A DNA stretch of 9,197 bases. Origin: Deltaproteobacteria bacterium. GTDB taxonomy: Bacteria; Desulfobacterota; Desulfobulbia; Desulfobulbales; SURF-16. Shown here piece by piece: positions 1-6,594 of the stretch. The notes under the pieces are model-generated. The model was given only the letters and a program-made list of their open reading frames with translations, was not told the DNA's origin and did no database searches. The first letter of the stretch is position 1; each line of letters opens with the position of its first letter. The stretch is taken from assembly GCA_029939635.1 (NCBI GenBank), contig JAOZSN010000119.1, positions 1-9,197 on the forward strand, in the 5' to 3' direction. The position numbers were made by a program, and so were the translations under genes.

Positions 1-102
1 GTAATCCGGTAACCGTAAACTCCGTGTAATTATTAACAAAATAACTCGTGCTTTCAACTGCCATGCAAACAGGCTGAAGTTCGATGGTAATCACTAAACA
101 TT

Positions 103-354
103 ATGCAAAAAAAAAACATCTACCTAAACATCCTCTTCATACTCTTCTGCGCTGGGCTGCTTGCCTTCCTCCTCCGAGCCCCTGAAGAGACCACCGCCAA
201 AATGCCCCATGATAAGGATCATGCAGCCTTTTTTCCCATGGGCAAAAAAGAGGCAGAAAAACATTGCCAGAGCTGCCACAATGCTGAAGGCGTTACCTTC
301 CCGGCTGATCATCCCAGCAAAAACCGCTGTCTGTTCTGCCACAAGAGAAACTGA
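103..354 (+). CDS. Small membrane-anchored diheme c-type cytochrome-like protein
   Basis: This is an 83-residue protein. Residues about 6-24 are hydrophobic (an uncleaved anchor or signal peptide), followed by a hydrophilic, periplasm-type tail. Two haem c attachment motifs are visible: CQSCH at residues 55-59 and CLFCH at 76-80. H36, H40, H54 and H70 could be sixth ligands, so two bis-His haems are possible. Export and covalent haem attachment follow from family knowledge; an electron-transfer role is inference. The ATG lacks a clear Shine-Dalgarno and is followed directly by an A10 run. The stop lies 22 bp before tsaE, so the two may be co-transcribed. I do not recognise a named family. The CxxCH pairs could instead bind zinc, but the N-terminal export signal argues for haem. 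Confidence 0.8.
   Translation: MQKKNIYLNILFILFCAGLLAFLLRAPEETTAKMPHDKDHAAFFPMGKKEAEKHCQSCHNAEGVTFPADHPSKNRCLFCHKRN
107..116 (+). repeat. Homopolymeric A10 tract in codons 2-5 of the cytochrome gene
   Basis: Ten consecutive A bases begin one base after the ATG-C of the small cytochrome gene. Runs of nine or more A are known sites of polymerase or replication slippage. A one-base change here would frameshift the gene immediately. Whether it varies in practice cannot be seen from one sequence. Confidence 0.9.
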
Positions 355-376
355 GAGAACTTGACATCTTCAACAC

Positions 377-850
377 ATGCCCCCTTCCATCCCCCTCAAT
401 AGCCTGACTCAAACCGAAGCGTTTGGCCTCTTTCTGGGCCAAACCGCCCAGACAGGAGATATATTTCTACTCCGTGGTGATCTAGGGGCGGGCAAAACCA
501 CACTGACCCAGTCAATTGGAGTAGGCCTAAAAGTCCCTCCCTCCTGTTATATTACCAGCCCCACCTTCAGCCTACTCCACGAATACCCTGGCCGCCTCAA
601 CCTCTACCATTTTGATCTGTATCGCCTGGAGGACGAAGATGAAATTGCCGAACTTGGTTTTGAAGAAATCTTCTATGGTGATGGGATCAGCATTGTGGAA
701 TGGCCTGATAGATTGGGCTCATTTACCCCCCCTGACCGCTTCGAGATAACCCTCACCATCATCGGCAGCGACAGCCGCCTTGCCACTATCTCTGCCTTTG
801 GCTCCAAGGCCAAAACATCACGTTTCAACAGCCTGGAACTCACCCTGTAA
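377..850 (+). CDS. tsaE: tRNA threonylcarbamoyladenosine biosynthesis ATPase TsaE
   Basis: This 157-residue protein has the full TsaE (YjeE) pattern and the usual family length. The Walker A motif GDLGAGKT is at residues 34-41. The family signature SPTF is at 61-64, YHFDLYRL at 77-84 and VEWPDR at 107-112. TsaE is the P-loop ATPase that works with TsaB and TsaD in the cytoplasm to make t6A at position 37 of ANN-decoding tRNAs. The start is the only ATG that gives a normal N-terminus, although no good Shine-Dalgarno precedes it; it may be translated by coupling to the cytochrome gene 22 bp upstream. It is a housekeeping gene, probably functionally unrelated to the signalling cluster downstream. 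The final 20 or so residues are less conserved, as is normal. Confidence 0.96.
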   Translation: MPPSIPLNSLTQTEAFGLFLGQTAQTGDIFLLRGDLGAGKTTLTQSIGVGLKVPPSCYITSPTFSLLHEYPGRLNLYHFDLYRLEDEDEIAELGFEEIFYGDGISIVEWPDRLGSFTPPDRFEITLTIIGSDSRLATISAFGSKAKTSRFNSLELTL

Positions 851-879
851 AGGGTATCTTAGCCCTCAATTCTGAGGGC
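842..879 (+). terminator. Small hairpins after tsaE, possible weak terminator
   Basis: Two short stem-loops sit at the tsaE stop. ACCCT (842-846) pairs with AGGGT (851-855) across a GTAA loop. GCCCTCA (862-868) pairs perfectly with TGAGGGC (873-879) across a 4-nt loop. No T-run follows the second stem, so it is not a canonical intrinsic terminator. It could stall polymerase, protect the 3' end, or be incidental. The position, between tsaE and a new promoter candidate, supports a transcript end. Confidence 0.4.
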
Positions 880-911
880 CCAGAGTATTCCCCTCCGCCT
901 AAAAATAAAAA

Positions 912-941
912 TTGACTTCCATAGGGTGCAAATGAAATAAT
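912..941 (+). promoter_or_regulatory. Sigma70-like promoter candidate for the signalling operon
   Basis: TTGACT at 912-917 (5 of 6 to the -35 consensus) is followed after 18 bp by AATAAT at 936-941 (5 of 6 to the -10 consensus). It lies in the gap between tsaE and the receiver-phosphatase gene, the only sizeable non-coding gap before the signalling genes. A transcript starting near 948 would have a leader of about 110 nt containing the palindrome at 990-1007. The local sequence is AT-rich, so chance matches are possible. Confidence 0.42.
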
Positions 942-989
942 CATTGCTGATATGTAACTATACTATTGGGTGCCTTGAATAATTCGATT

Positions 990-1007
990 TTTTGTCCGAG
1001 GACAAAA
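990..1007. promoter_or_regulatory. Perfect 8+8 bp palindrome, operator-like or leader hairpin
   Basis: TTTTGTCC (990-997) and GGACAAAA (1000-1007) are exact reverse complements separated only by GA. AATT at 981-984 and at 1012-1015 give a partial outer symmetry. The short spacer suits a homodimeric DNA-binding protein better than an RNA loop, though a 7-bp RNA stem with a CGAG loop is also possible. It lies about 50 bp downstream of the promoter candidate and 50 bp upstream of the ATG, where a repressor could block transcription. The regulator cannot be named. Confidence 0.5.
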
Positions 1008-1056
1008 TTGCAATTAGTCAAGGTAACCTATTGTCCTGTAGCGCACCTTGAGAAAC

Positions 1057-2178
1057 ATGAGTCCAGAAAAACAACTAACCATACTCATCATTGATGACAA
1101 TCTGGTAAACCAACGTATTCTCCAGACCACCCTGGCCAAGGTAGGCTATCGCATCCTCACTGCTGATAATGGCAGAGAAGGTCGTACCCTGGCCAATACC
1201 GAACAACCAGATATCATTATCCTGGATATCATGATGCCTGGGGAAGATGGTTTTACGGTCATCAAAAAACTCTCAAGCCGCCCCAAGACCCGTGACATAC
1301 CTGTGATCTTCCTCACTGCCGATGCTGACCCCGGTTCCAAGATTATCGGCTTTGAATTGGGAGCGGTTGATTATATCGTCAAACCTTTCAATCACGCCGA
1401 GGTGCTGGCCCGTGTCAAGGTTCACCTGCGACTGCGACTTGCCACCCAAGCCCTAATTGCCACCCAGAAGGAAAAGCTGCAGCAAGTTTCAAAGGCCCAG
1501 GCCAGCATGCTTCTCAAACCTGAGAACCTTCAGGAAGCACAGTTTGGTGTCCATTACACCTCATTATGCGAGGCAGGGGGGGACTTTTATGATGTTTTGC
1601 GTATCGCCCCGGATATCTTTAGTTATTTGGTAGCAGATGTGGCAGGCCACGATATTGGCACCAGTTTTGTCACCGCTGCCATGAAGGCCCTTCTTAAACA
1701 AAACTCCTCCCTGCTCTATGAACCAGCAGAGACGTTAACCATTATTAACCAGGTTCTCCTGGGCATCCTGCCCCGAGATAAATACCTCACCTGTGTCTAT
1801 GTCAGACTCTCCAGAGCGACAAATAAACTAACCCTGGCTGGAGCTGGCCACCCTCCAGTCTGTTATCTGCCAAAGAATGGTGCTCCGTATCTCATTGACC
1901 TGCCTGGTTCACCCATAGGAATCTTCCCAGACAGCCAATTTTCCACCCGCGAGATAACCACCCAACCAGGGGACAAGTTTTTTATCTACTCAGATGGCCT
2001 CATTGAACGATCTGGCACCGGCAAGGTATGGACAGCAAGCACAGATCTTCTTTTGACCATGATAGAACGGGTTCGCGAAATACCCATTTCCAAGGTCTCG
2101 GCCAAACTTGACAAACTTATGGCCCGTGGCCTTTCCACAGCGGATGACGATATCGTTGTCATGGCGGTGGAGGTGTAA
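1057..2178 (+). CDS. Response regulator with PP2C (SpoIIE/RsbU-type) serine phosphatase output
   Basis: This 373-residue protein is a fusion. Residues about 7-125 form a receiver with acidic residues D13 and D14, phosphoacceptor D57 (in LDIMMPG), T87 and K109-P110. A helical linker spans about 125-155. A PP2C-type phosphatase follows to the end, with the metal-binding motifs GGDFYD (174-179), DVAGHD (194-199), SDGL (312-315) and a final DDD (363-365). All key acids are present, so it should be active. By family precedent, phosphorylation of D57 turns on dephosphorylation of a STAS protein. Two genes downstream is exactly such a STAS protein, with its kinase in between. The likely phosphodonor is the CheA downstream (inference). 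I chose ATG 1057, preceded by GAG at 1050-1052; an in-frame TTG at 1048 would add three residues. Confidence 0.93.
   Translation: MSPEKQLTILIIDDNLVNQRILQTTLAKVGYRILTADNGREGRTLANTEQPDIIILDIMMPGEDGFTVIKKLSSRPKTRDIPVIFLTADADPGSKIIGFELGAVDYIVKPFNHAEVLARVKVHLRLRLATQALIATQKEKLQQVSKAQASMLLKPENLQEAQFGVHYTSLCEAGGDFYDVLRIAPDIFSYLVADVAGHDIGTSFVTAAMKALLKQNSSLLYEPAETLTIINQVLLGILPRDKYLTCVYVRLSRATNKLTLAGAGHPPVCYLPKNGAPYLIDLPGSPIGIFPDSQFSTREITTQPGDKFFIYSDGLIERSGTGKVWTASTDLLLTMIERVREIPISKVSAKLDKLMARGLSTADDDIVVMAVEV
2169..2174 (+). promoter_or_regulatory. Strong Shine-Dalgarno fixing the start of the RsbW-like kinase
   Basis: GGAGGT lies inside the last codons of the phosphatase gene, 8 nt before ATG 2183. 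It settles the start at 2183 rather than ATG 2108, which would overlap the phosphatase gene by 71 bp. It also implies translational coupling of the two genes. Confidence 0.85.
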
Positions 2179-2182
2179 CCCT

Positions 2183-2608
2183 ATGACTTCCCTGGCAATT
2201 AAAGAGGATAACTCCCGGCTGGAAATAACCCTCCCTTCAACCCTGGAAGCTGTGGATCGTGTCATTATCAAAACCACCGAGTTTATCACTCGCCAAGGTT
2301 TTGCCATAAATAGCTTTACATACGCGTACATACTGAGGGAGGCCTTGAATAATGCTGTGATCCACGGCAACCGCAAAGACGAATCACTGCTTATCAAGCT
2401 AACCATTGCCATCCAAGATACAGACCTGGTCATTAGCGTATGCGATAAAGGGGATGGTTTTGACTGGCGAACTGTCATCAAAAGAGAGCAAACCAGTCCA
2501 GAGGCCACCTCTGGCCGTGGACTTTATTCCATGCAGCAGTATCATTTTGACTTGAGTTACAACGATAAAGGCAACGAACTATATTTACGAAAAAAACTGG
2601 AGAGCTGA
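2183..2608 (+). CDS. RsbW/SpoIIAB-type anti-sigma factor serine kinase
   Basis: This 141-residue protein is a lone GHKL ATPase domain, the usual size for the family. The N-box is E53-A-L-N-N57 with H61, the G1 box is D88-K-G-D-G92, and the G2 box is G111-R-G-L114. These are the ATP- and Mg-binding elements, all intact. Family members phosphorylate a STAS antagonist on serine and bind either that STAS protein or another target, classically a sigma factor. Its place between the PP2C phosphatase and the STAS gene, with 4-bp and 3-bp gaps, makes a complete partner switch. No sigma factor is nearby, so the real target is unknown; a diguanylate cyclase or other enzyme is possible. Confidence 0.92.
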   Translation: MTSLAIKEDNSRLEITLPSTLEAVDRVIIKTTEFITRQGFAINSFTYAYILREALNNAVIHGNRKDESLLIKLTIAIQDTDLVISVCDKGDGFDWRTVIKREQTSPEATSGRGLYSMQQYHFDLSYNDKGNELYLRKKLES

Positions 2609-2611
2609 AAC

Positions 2612-2917
2612 ATGAGCCATATTGACAGAAAAGAAGGTGTCGTTACCATCAGGCCAGGGGTTGATATTGTCGCCTCAGCTTGTCCTAATTTAAAAAAAGA
2701 ATTTATCGAGCTCACCAGCGGAGATAATAAAAAGCTGGTTATTGACCTGAGTGGTACTGAAATGATTGACTCATCCGGCCTAGGCCTGCTCATTTCAGCC
2801 CGTAACAGTTTAACGGAGGCAGGAGGAGATGAGGTTGAAATCATCAATGCCAGCGCTGATATCAGGCAACTGTTTATGGTCATGCGGCTGGACAACCATT
2901 TTACCTTAACGGAATAA
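2612..2917 (+). CDS. STAS-domain anti-sigma factor antagonist (SpoIIAA/RsbV-like)
   Basis: This 101-residue protein is a single STAS domain. The signature is VIDLSG (43-48) and then M51-I-D-S-S-G-L-G58. S55 aligns with the serine that SpoIIAB-type kinases phosphorylate in SpoIIAA. GGAGAG at 2599-2604, 7 nt before the ATG, is a good ribosome-binding site within the kinase gene. In the expected cycle, the upstream kinase phosphorylates S55, the receiver-PP2C protein removes the phosphate, and the unphosphorylated form sequesters the kinase. It may also bind another effector directly, as some STAS switch proteins do in Pseudomonas. It ends the tight three-gene unit; the gap to cheA is 82 bp and is filled by a repeat element. 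Confidence 0.93.
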   Translation: MSHIDRKEGVVTIRPGVDIVASACPNLKKEFIELTSGDNKKLVIDLSGTEMIDSSGLGLLISARNSLTEAGGDEVEIINASADIRQLFMVMRLDNHFTLTE

Positions 2918-2922
2918 AAAAC

Positions 2923-2992
2923 AGTGATAAGTCGCTAGTTATCAGTTGGCAGTTAGAAACTGGCAACCGGCAACTGACAACTGACAACTGGT
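2923..2992. repeat. Inverted heptad-repeat element upstream of cheA (5+5 units of 7 bp)
   Basis: The 70 bp read without interruption as ten 7-bp units. Five begin AGT (at 2923, 2930, 2937, 2944 and 2951; the last three begin AGTT). Five begin AAC (at 2958, 2965, 2972, 2979 and 2986; four begin AACTG). The halves are inverted: 2937-2954 pairs with 2972-2989 at 16 of 18 positions. An alternative stem, 2946-2954 with 2958-2966, pairs at 8 of 9 with an AGA loop. Several registers are possible because of the 7-bp period. It resembles the short tandem heptanucleotide repeats (STRR type) known from cyanobacterial intergenic DNA; that likeness is from memory. Confidence 0.85.
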
Positions 2993-2993
2993 G
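2990..2993 (+). promoter_or_regulatory. Shine-Dalgarno of cheA formed at the end of the heptad element
   Basis: GGTG, complementary to CACC of the 16S rRNA tail, sits 6 nt before ATG 3000. Three of its four bases belong to the last heptad of the repeat. No better site exists nearby. It favours ATG 3000 over the in-frame GTG at 2991, which has only repeat sequence before it. The repeat's fold borders this site, so folding could influence cheA translation (inference). Confidence 0.5.
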
Positions 2994-2999
2994 TATACC

Positions 3000-5900
3000 A
3001 TGGCAATTATCGAAGAAGACGAGACCCTCCTGGCCTTTACAGAAGAGTCCTTAGAACATCTTGATGGTATTGAGGCAGATCTGCTCACCATTGAGGAAGA
3101 CGGTGCGGATATTGATTCCGACGTGGTAAACAAGGTGTTTCGGGCCGTCCATTCTATTAAGGGCGGGGCAGGATTTTTAGGGCTGGAAAACATCAAGGAT
3201 CTCTCCCATTACTCTGAAAACCTGCTCAACATGGTACGCAACAACGAGTTGGTTCCCACCCCAGCCATTGTCAGTGTTTTGCTCGATGCCACCGATAAAC
3301 TCACCTCCCTTATTAATGACGTGACCTCCAGTAATGAGGTGGACATCAGCACCGAGCTAAACGCCCTGAAAAATGCGGTCAAAAACTCTCTACCTGAAGA
3401 AGAAAAAGAGAGCTTAGACACCTCGGTTGAGGTTGGTACCCAGGCCCATATCAGTCTCTTTGCTGTTTCAGAATTTGACATTACATCATGCCGTAAGGGC
3501 GGCAATAATATTTTCATTCTGGAGTATGACTTGCTGACAGATATCGAGCAGCAGGGCCGCACCCCACTAGACGTCATTAGTGAATTGCAACAAACCGGCC
3601 AACTCCTGGACTCAATGGTAAATACTGCCTCAATAGGAAATTTAGGTGCAGACCCAGACAGCTTCACCATCCCCTTTTACGTACTCTTTGCCACTATCAT
3701 GGAAAAAGAGCTGCTCATGGCCTTTCTTGGTCTACCAGAACAAAAAATTACCTTCATTGAACCAGACCAGCAGGATGCCCCGCCACCAGAACAACAAGCT
3801 CCTGCCAGTATTGAGGTAGCCGCGCCAGAGCCCCCCCCGGCTCCGGCATCTCCACCAGTGGCAGCCACTCCTCCCCAAAAAAAACCTGCGCCACCCAAAC
3901 CATTTAAGGCCGAGAGCAATCTGCGTGTTAATGTCAAGATCCTAGACAACTTAATGACCCTGGCAGGTGAGTTGGTCCTTACCCGCAACCAGCTTTCCCA
4001 GGCCGTTCTTTCTGATAATTCCCAAGGGGTTGATGCCGTCTCCCAGCGCCTTGATATGGTGACCACAGAATTACAGGAGGCCATAATGTCCACCCGTATG
4101 CAACCGGTGGGTAACGTCTTTCATAAATTCAAAAGGGTGGTACGAGATCTTAGCCGTGACCTGGGCAAGCAGATAGAGCTGGTCATTGAGGGTGAAGATG
4201 TTGAACTGGATAAAACCATCATCGAGGCCATTGGCGACCCCCTCACCCACCTGGTGCGCAACTCCATTGACCATGGCATTGAGATGCCTGATGTCAGACT
4301 GGCCAACCAAAAAGAGGCCGCAGGCACCCTGCGGCTCTCAGCCTTCCATGAAGGAGGCCAAGTGATCATTGAGATCGCAGACAATGGGGCTGGTATTGAT
4401 ACAGAACGTCTCAAAGAAAAAAGCCTGTCCTCAGGTACCCATGATAAAGCCGAACTTGAGGCCATGAGCACCAAAGAGTTAGCAAAACTTATCTTCACCC
4501 CTGGGCTATCCACAGCCCAAGAGGTATCAGATATATCGGGCCGCGGCGTAGGGATGGATGTGGTGCACACCAACCTCTCCACCCTGGGTGGCATTATTGA
4601 TATCACGACTGCCTTGGGAACAGGCACGACCATAACAATTAAGCTGCCCCTTACCCTGGCCATTATTCCCAGCCTGATAATCTCGGTGCAGGATGAGCGC
4701 TATGCCATTCCTCAAGTAAATCTAGTCGAACTGGTGCGTATCCCGGCCAACCAGACCCACCAGCGTATTGAACGTATTGGCGATGCCATGGTTATGCGGT
4801 TACGCGGGGAACTCTTACCCCTGGTCTTCCTCACCGATGCCTTAGGTATTGAACAACGAACCTTTGTCGATCCGACTAGCCAGGATGTACAGCTTGATCG
4901 ACGCCATAACCTCGCTGATCGCCGTGGCGAAGAGCTGGATCAGGAGGAGCAGGAGAACCCTGAACGACGTGCCAGAAAGGATAGGCGTACCAGCCCATTA
5001 AGCGCCTATAACATCCTTGTTCTTTCTTCTGGCGACCATAATTACGGCCTGATTGTTGATCACCTCCTCGATTCAGAGGAAATTGTCGTCAAACCCTTGG
5101 GTTCCCATCTGCGCCACTGTAAAGGCTATGCTGGCGCTACCATTCAGGGTGACGGGAAAATTGCCCTCATCCTTGATGTGGTTGGCCTCAGCTCACTCAT
5201 GAACCTGACCACTGTAGCCGAACACGTAAAGGCCCATAGCCAACGCCACATTGAAGAGAATGACAGGGGCGAGGATTCCCAGACACTGCTCATTGTTAAA
5301 AACAGCGAGGAGGAGCAGATGGCCGTACCTTTGGGGCTTATCTCCCGCATAGAGCGCATCAAATCAACCAATATCGAGATTACTGGCGGTCGAAAAAACA
5401 TCCAATATAGGGGTGGTAGTCTGCCTCTTTTTGGGGTGGACGAGGTCGCAAATATCGCCTATCGAGATGAAGCACAGGAGAGTTGTTACGTTATTGTTTT
5501 CCCAATATGTGGCAGGGAGGTTGGTATTCTTTTCAATGAAATCGTTGACATTATAGATATCAAAACCAAGGTAGATGATATTACCCATCGCCAACCTGGC
5601 ATACTTGGCTCCATGATTATCTTTGACCATATTACCCTGTTCATCGACCTATACGGTGTGGTCTCCACCCTGATGCCGGAATGGGCCCTAGAACAATCCA
5701 TTTCGGTAGGTGAAGAGGGAGAATCTGCCACCATCCTGGTGGTTGAAGATTCCAAATTTTTCCTCAGCCAAATCACCTCTTTCCTCCAAGATGTCGGTTT
5801 CCAAACCCTTGAAGCCGAGGATGGCGTTGAGGCCTTGGACATCCTGGCCCGTGAGCATGTGGACATGGTGATTACTGACATTGAGATGCCAAATATGGAT

Positions 5901-6089
5901 GGACTGGAGCTCTCCCGACACATCCGCGCTGACAGTGAGATTGCCCACCTGCCAATTATTGCCGTTACCTCAGTGGCAGGCAAGGCAGCTGAACTGGCGG
6001 GCAAAGAGGCAGGGGTGGATGATTACCTGATCAAACTTGACAGAGAGATGATCATTGAACGGGTAAACCATTATCTAGGCAAGCAGTGA
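3000..6089 (+). CDS. cheA: CheA-type hybrid histidine kinase with tandem CheW-like domains and receiver
   Basis: This is a 1029-residue cytoplasmic kinase. The Hpt domain (about 1-110) has phosphorylation site H51 in AVHSIKGGAGF. A domain at about 150-255 sits where P2 would be, but its identity is uncertain. A Pro/Ala linker spans about 257-303. The dimerisation segment starts near 305 (LAGELVLTRNQ, 321-331). The ATPase follows, with N-box HLVRNSIDHGIE (417-428), G1 DNGAG (461-465) and G2 GRGVGMD (514-520). The first CheW-like (P5) domain starts near 555 and carries a charged insertion at about 621-664. A second CheW-like domain spans about 760-890. The receiver at about 912-1029 has E916, D917, phosphoacceptor D960, T990 and K1012. 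All catalytic residues are present. It takes signals from the receptor two genes downstream and can pass phosphate to its own receiver or the neighbouring ones. Standard CheA is about 650-700 residues; the extra CheW domain and receiver account for most of the excess. Confidence 0.95.
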   Translation: MAIIEEDETLLAFTEESLEHLDGIEADLLTIEEDGADIDSDVVNKVFRAVHSIKGGAGFLGLENIKDLSHYSENLLNMVRNNELVPTPAIVSVLLDATDKLTSLINDVTSSNEVDISTELNALKNAVKNSLPEEEKESLDTSVEVGTQAHISLFAVSEFDITSCRKGGNNIFILEYDLLTDIEQQGRTPLDVISELQQTGQLLDSMVNTASIGNLGADPDSFTIPFYVLFATIMEKELLMAFLGLPEQKITFIEPDQQDAPPPEQQAPASIEVAAPEPPPAPASPPVAATPPQKKPAPPKPFKAESNLRVNVKILDNLMTLAGELVLTRNQLSQAVLSDNSQGVDAVSQRLDMVTTELQEAIMSTRMQPVGNVFHKFKRVVRDLSRDLGKQIELVIEGEDVELDKTIIEAIGDPLTHLVRNSIDHGIEMPDVRLANQKEAAGTLRLSAFHEGGQVIIEIADNGAGIDTERLKEKSLSSGTHDKAELEAMSTKELAKLIFTPGLSTAQEVSDISGRGVGMDVVHTNLSTLGGIIDITTALGTGTTITIKLPLTLAIIPSLIISVQDERYAIPQVNLVELVRIPANQTHQRIERIGDAMVMRLRGELLPLVFLTDALGIEQRTFVDPTSQDVQLDRRHNLADRRGEELDQEEQENPERRARKDRRTSPLSAYNILVLSSGDHNYGLIVDHLLDSEEIVVKPLGSHLRHCKGYAGATIQGDGKIALILDVVGLSSLMNLTTVAEHVKAHSQRHIEENDRGEDSQTLLIVKNSEEEQMAVPLGLISRIERIKSTNIEITGGRKNIQYRGGSLPLFGVDEVANIAYRDEAQESCYVIVFPICGREVGILFNEIVDIIDIKTKVDDITHRQPGILGSMIIFDHITLFIDLYGVVSTLMPEWALEQSISVGEEGESATILVVEDSKFFLSQITSFLQDVGFQTLEAEDGVEALDILAREHVDMVITDIEMPNMDGLELSRHIRADSEIAHLPIIAVTSVAGKAAELAGKEAGVDDYLIKLDREMIIERVNHYLGKQ

Positions 6090-6100
6090 AGCCTTCCAAA

Positions 6101-6103
6101 GGA
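6101..6103 (+). promoter_or_regulatory. Shine-Dalgarno deciding the cheW start
   Basis: AAAGGA ends at 6103, 6 nt before ATG 6110. It supports ATG 6110 over the in-frame GTG at 6086, which overlaps the cheA stop codon and would add eight residues unlike a CheW N-terminus. Confidence 0.7.
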
Positions 6104-6109
6104 ACAGCA

Positions 6110-6556
6110 ATGGCAGAAAACTATGAAACTAAATCTGGCACCATGGAGATGGCTATCTTTCAGGTGGGCTCTATGCCCTGTGGACTTGAGACATCACTGA
6201 TCCAGGAAATAATCAAAAATTTTACCATCACCACGGTACATCGCGCCCCTGATTTTGTCAGGGGAGTGATTAATCTGCGTGGACAGATCACTACAGTCAT
6301 CGACCTGCACCAAAAATTTACTACGGATATTGAAGATGACATTAACAGCATGGAAATTGTTGTCGTCCTGTTTAACGATGAACCCATTGGCCTCTTGGTC
6401 AACTCCGTAAGCGATGTAGTTATCATTGACAAGGAGAACATGACTGCACCACCTGCCAATGTCAAAGGCATTACTGGCTCCTTTTTTCGTGGCATTCTCA
6501 AGATGGAGCAACAACTGGTATCAGTACTTAATCTGACAGAATTAATAAAAAAATAG
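6110..6556 (+). CDS. cheW: CheW chemotaxis coupling protein
   Basis: This 148-residue protein is a single CheW domain of usual length. Visible family landmarks are the N-terminal strand (MAIFQVGSMPCGLE, 14-27), the core RGVINLRGQITTVIDL (51-66), GLLVNSVSDVV (94-104) and the C-terminal strand near LVSVLNLTELI. R57 corresponds to the conserved arginine used in receptor binding in characterised CheWs. It bridges the receptor tip and the CheA P5 domain in the signalling array. It lies 20 bp after cheA and 38 bp before the receptor gene. Because CheA here already has two CheW-like domains, this would be the third CheW fold in the complex. Confidence 0.95.
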   Translation: MAENYETKSGTMEMAIFQVGSMPCGLETSLIQEIIKNFTITTVHRAPDFVRGVINLRGQITTVIDLHQKFTTDIEDDINSMEIVVVLFNDEPIGLLVNSVSDVVIIDKENMTAPPANVKGITGSFFRGILKMEQQLVSVLNLTELIKK

Positions 6557-6594
6557 CTTAAAAATTATATTTCCCCCTTAACAAGGCAAGAACT

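Noticed and set aside
3..29. Possible C-terminal end of an upstream plus-strand gene (open frame to a TAA at 27-29)
   Set aside because: Only eight codons are in view, too few to distinguish coding from chance. I see nothing else supportable in 1-102.
2108..2182. 25-residue N-terminal extension of the RsbW-like kinase from ATG 2108
   Set aside because: It overlaps the end of the phosphatase gene, lacks family similarity, and a strong GGAGGT sits 8 nt before ATG 2183.
1990..2508. Minus-strand open frame of 172 codons across the phosphatase and kinase genes
   Set aside because: It spans two well-supported plus-strand genes and shows no domain.
2923..2992. CRISPR array
   Set aside because: The units are 7 bp, contiguous and inverted, with no spacers and no cas genes nearby.
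4121..4663. Minus-strand open frame of 180 codons inside cheA
   Set aside because: It is antisense to the conserved ATPase region of CheA, is rich in Ser/Met/Arg as expected for a shadow frame, and has no recognisable domain.
5486..6004. Minus-strand open frame of 172 codons inside the cheA 3' end
   Set aside because: It is antisense to the second CheW-like domain and receiver, with shadow-type composition and no motif.
6086..6109. GTG start for cheW overlapping the cheA stop
   Set aside because: The eight extra residues do not resemble a CheW N-terminus, and AAAGGA is well placed for ATG 6110.
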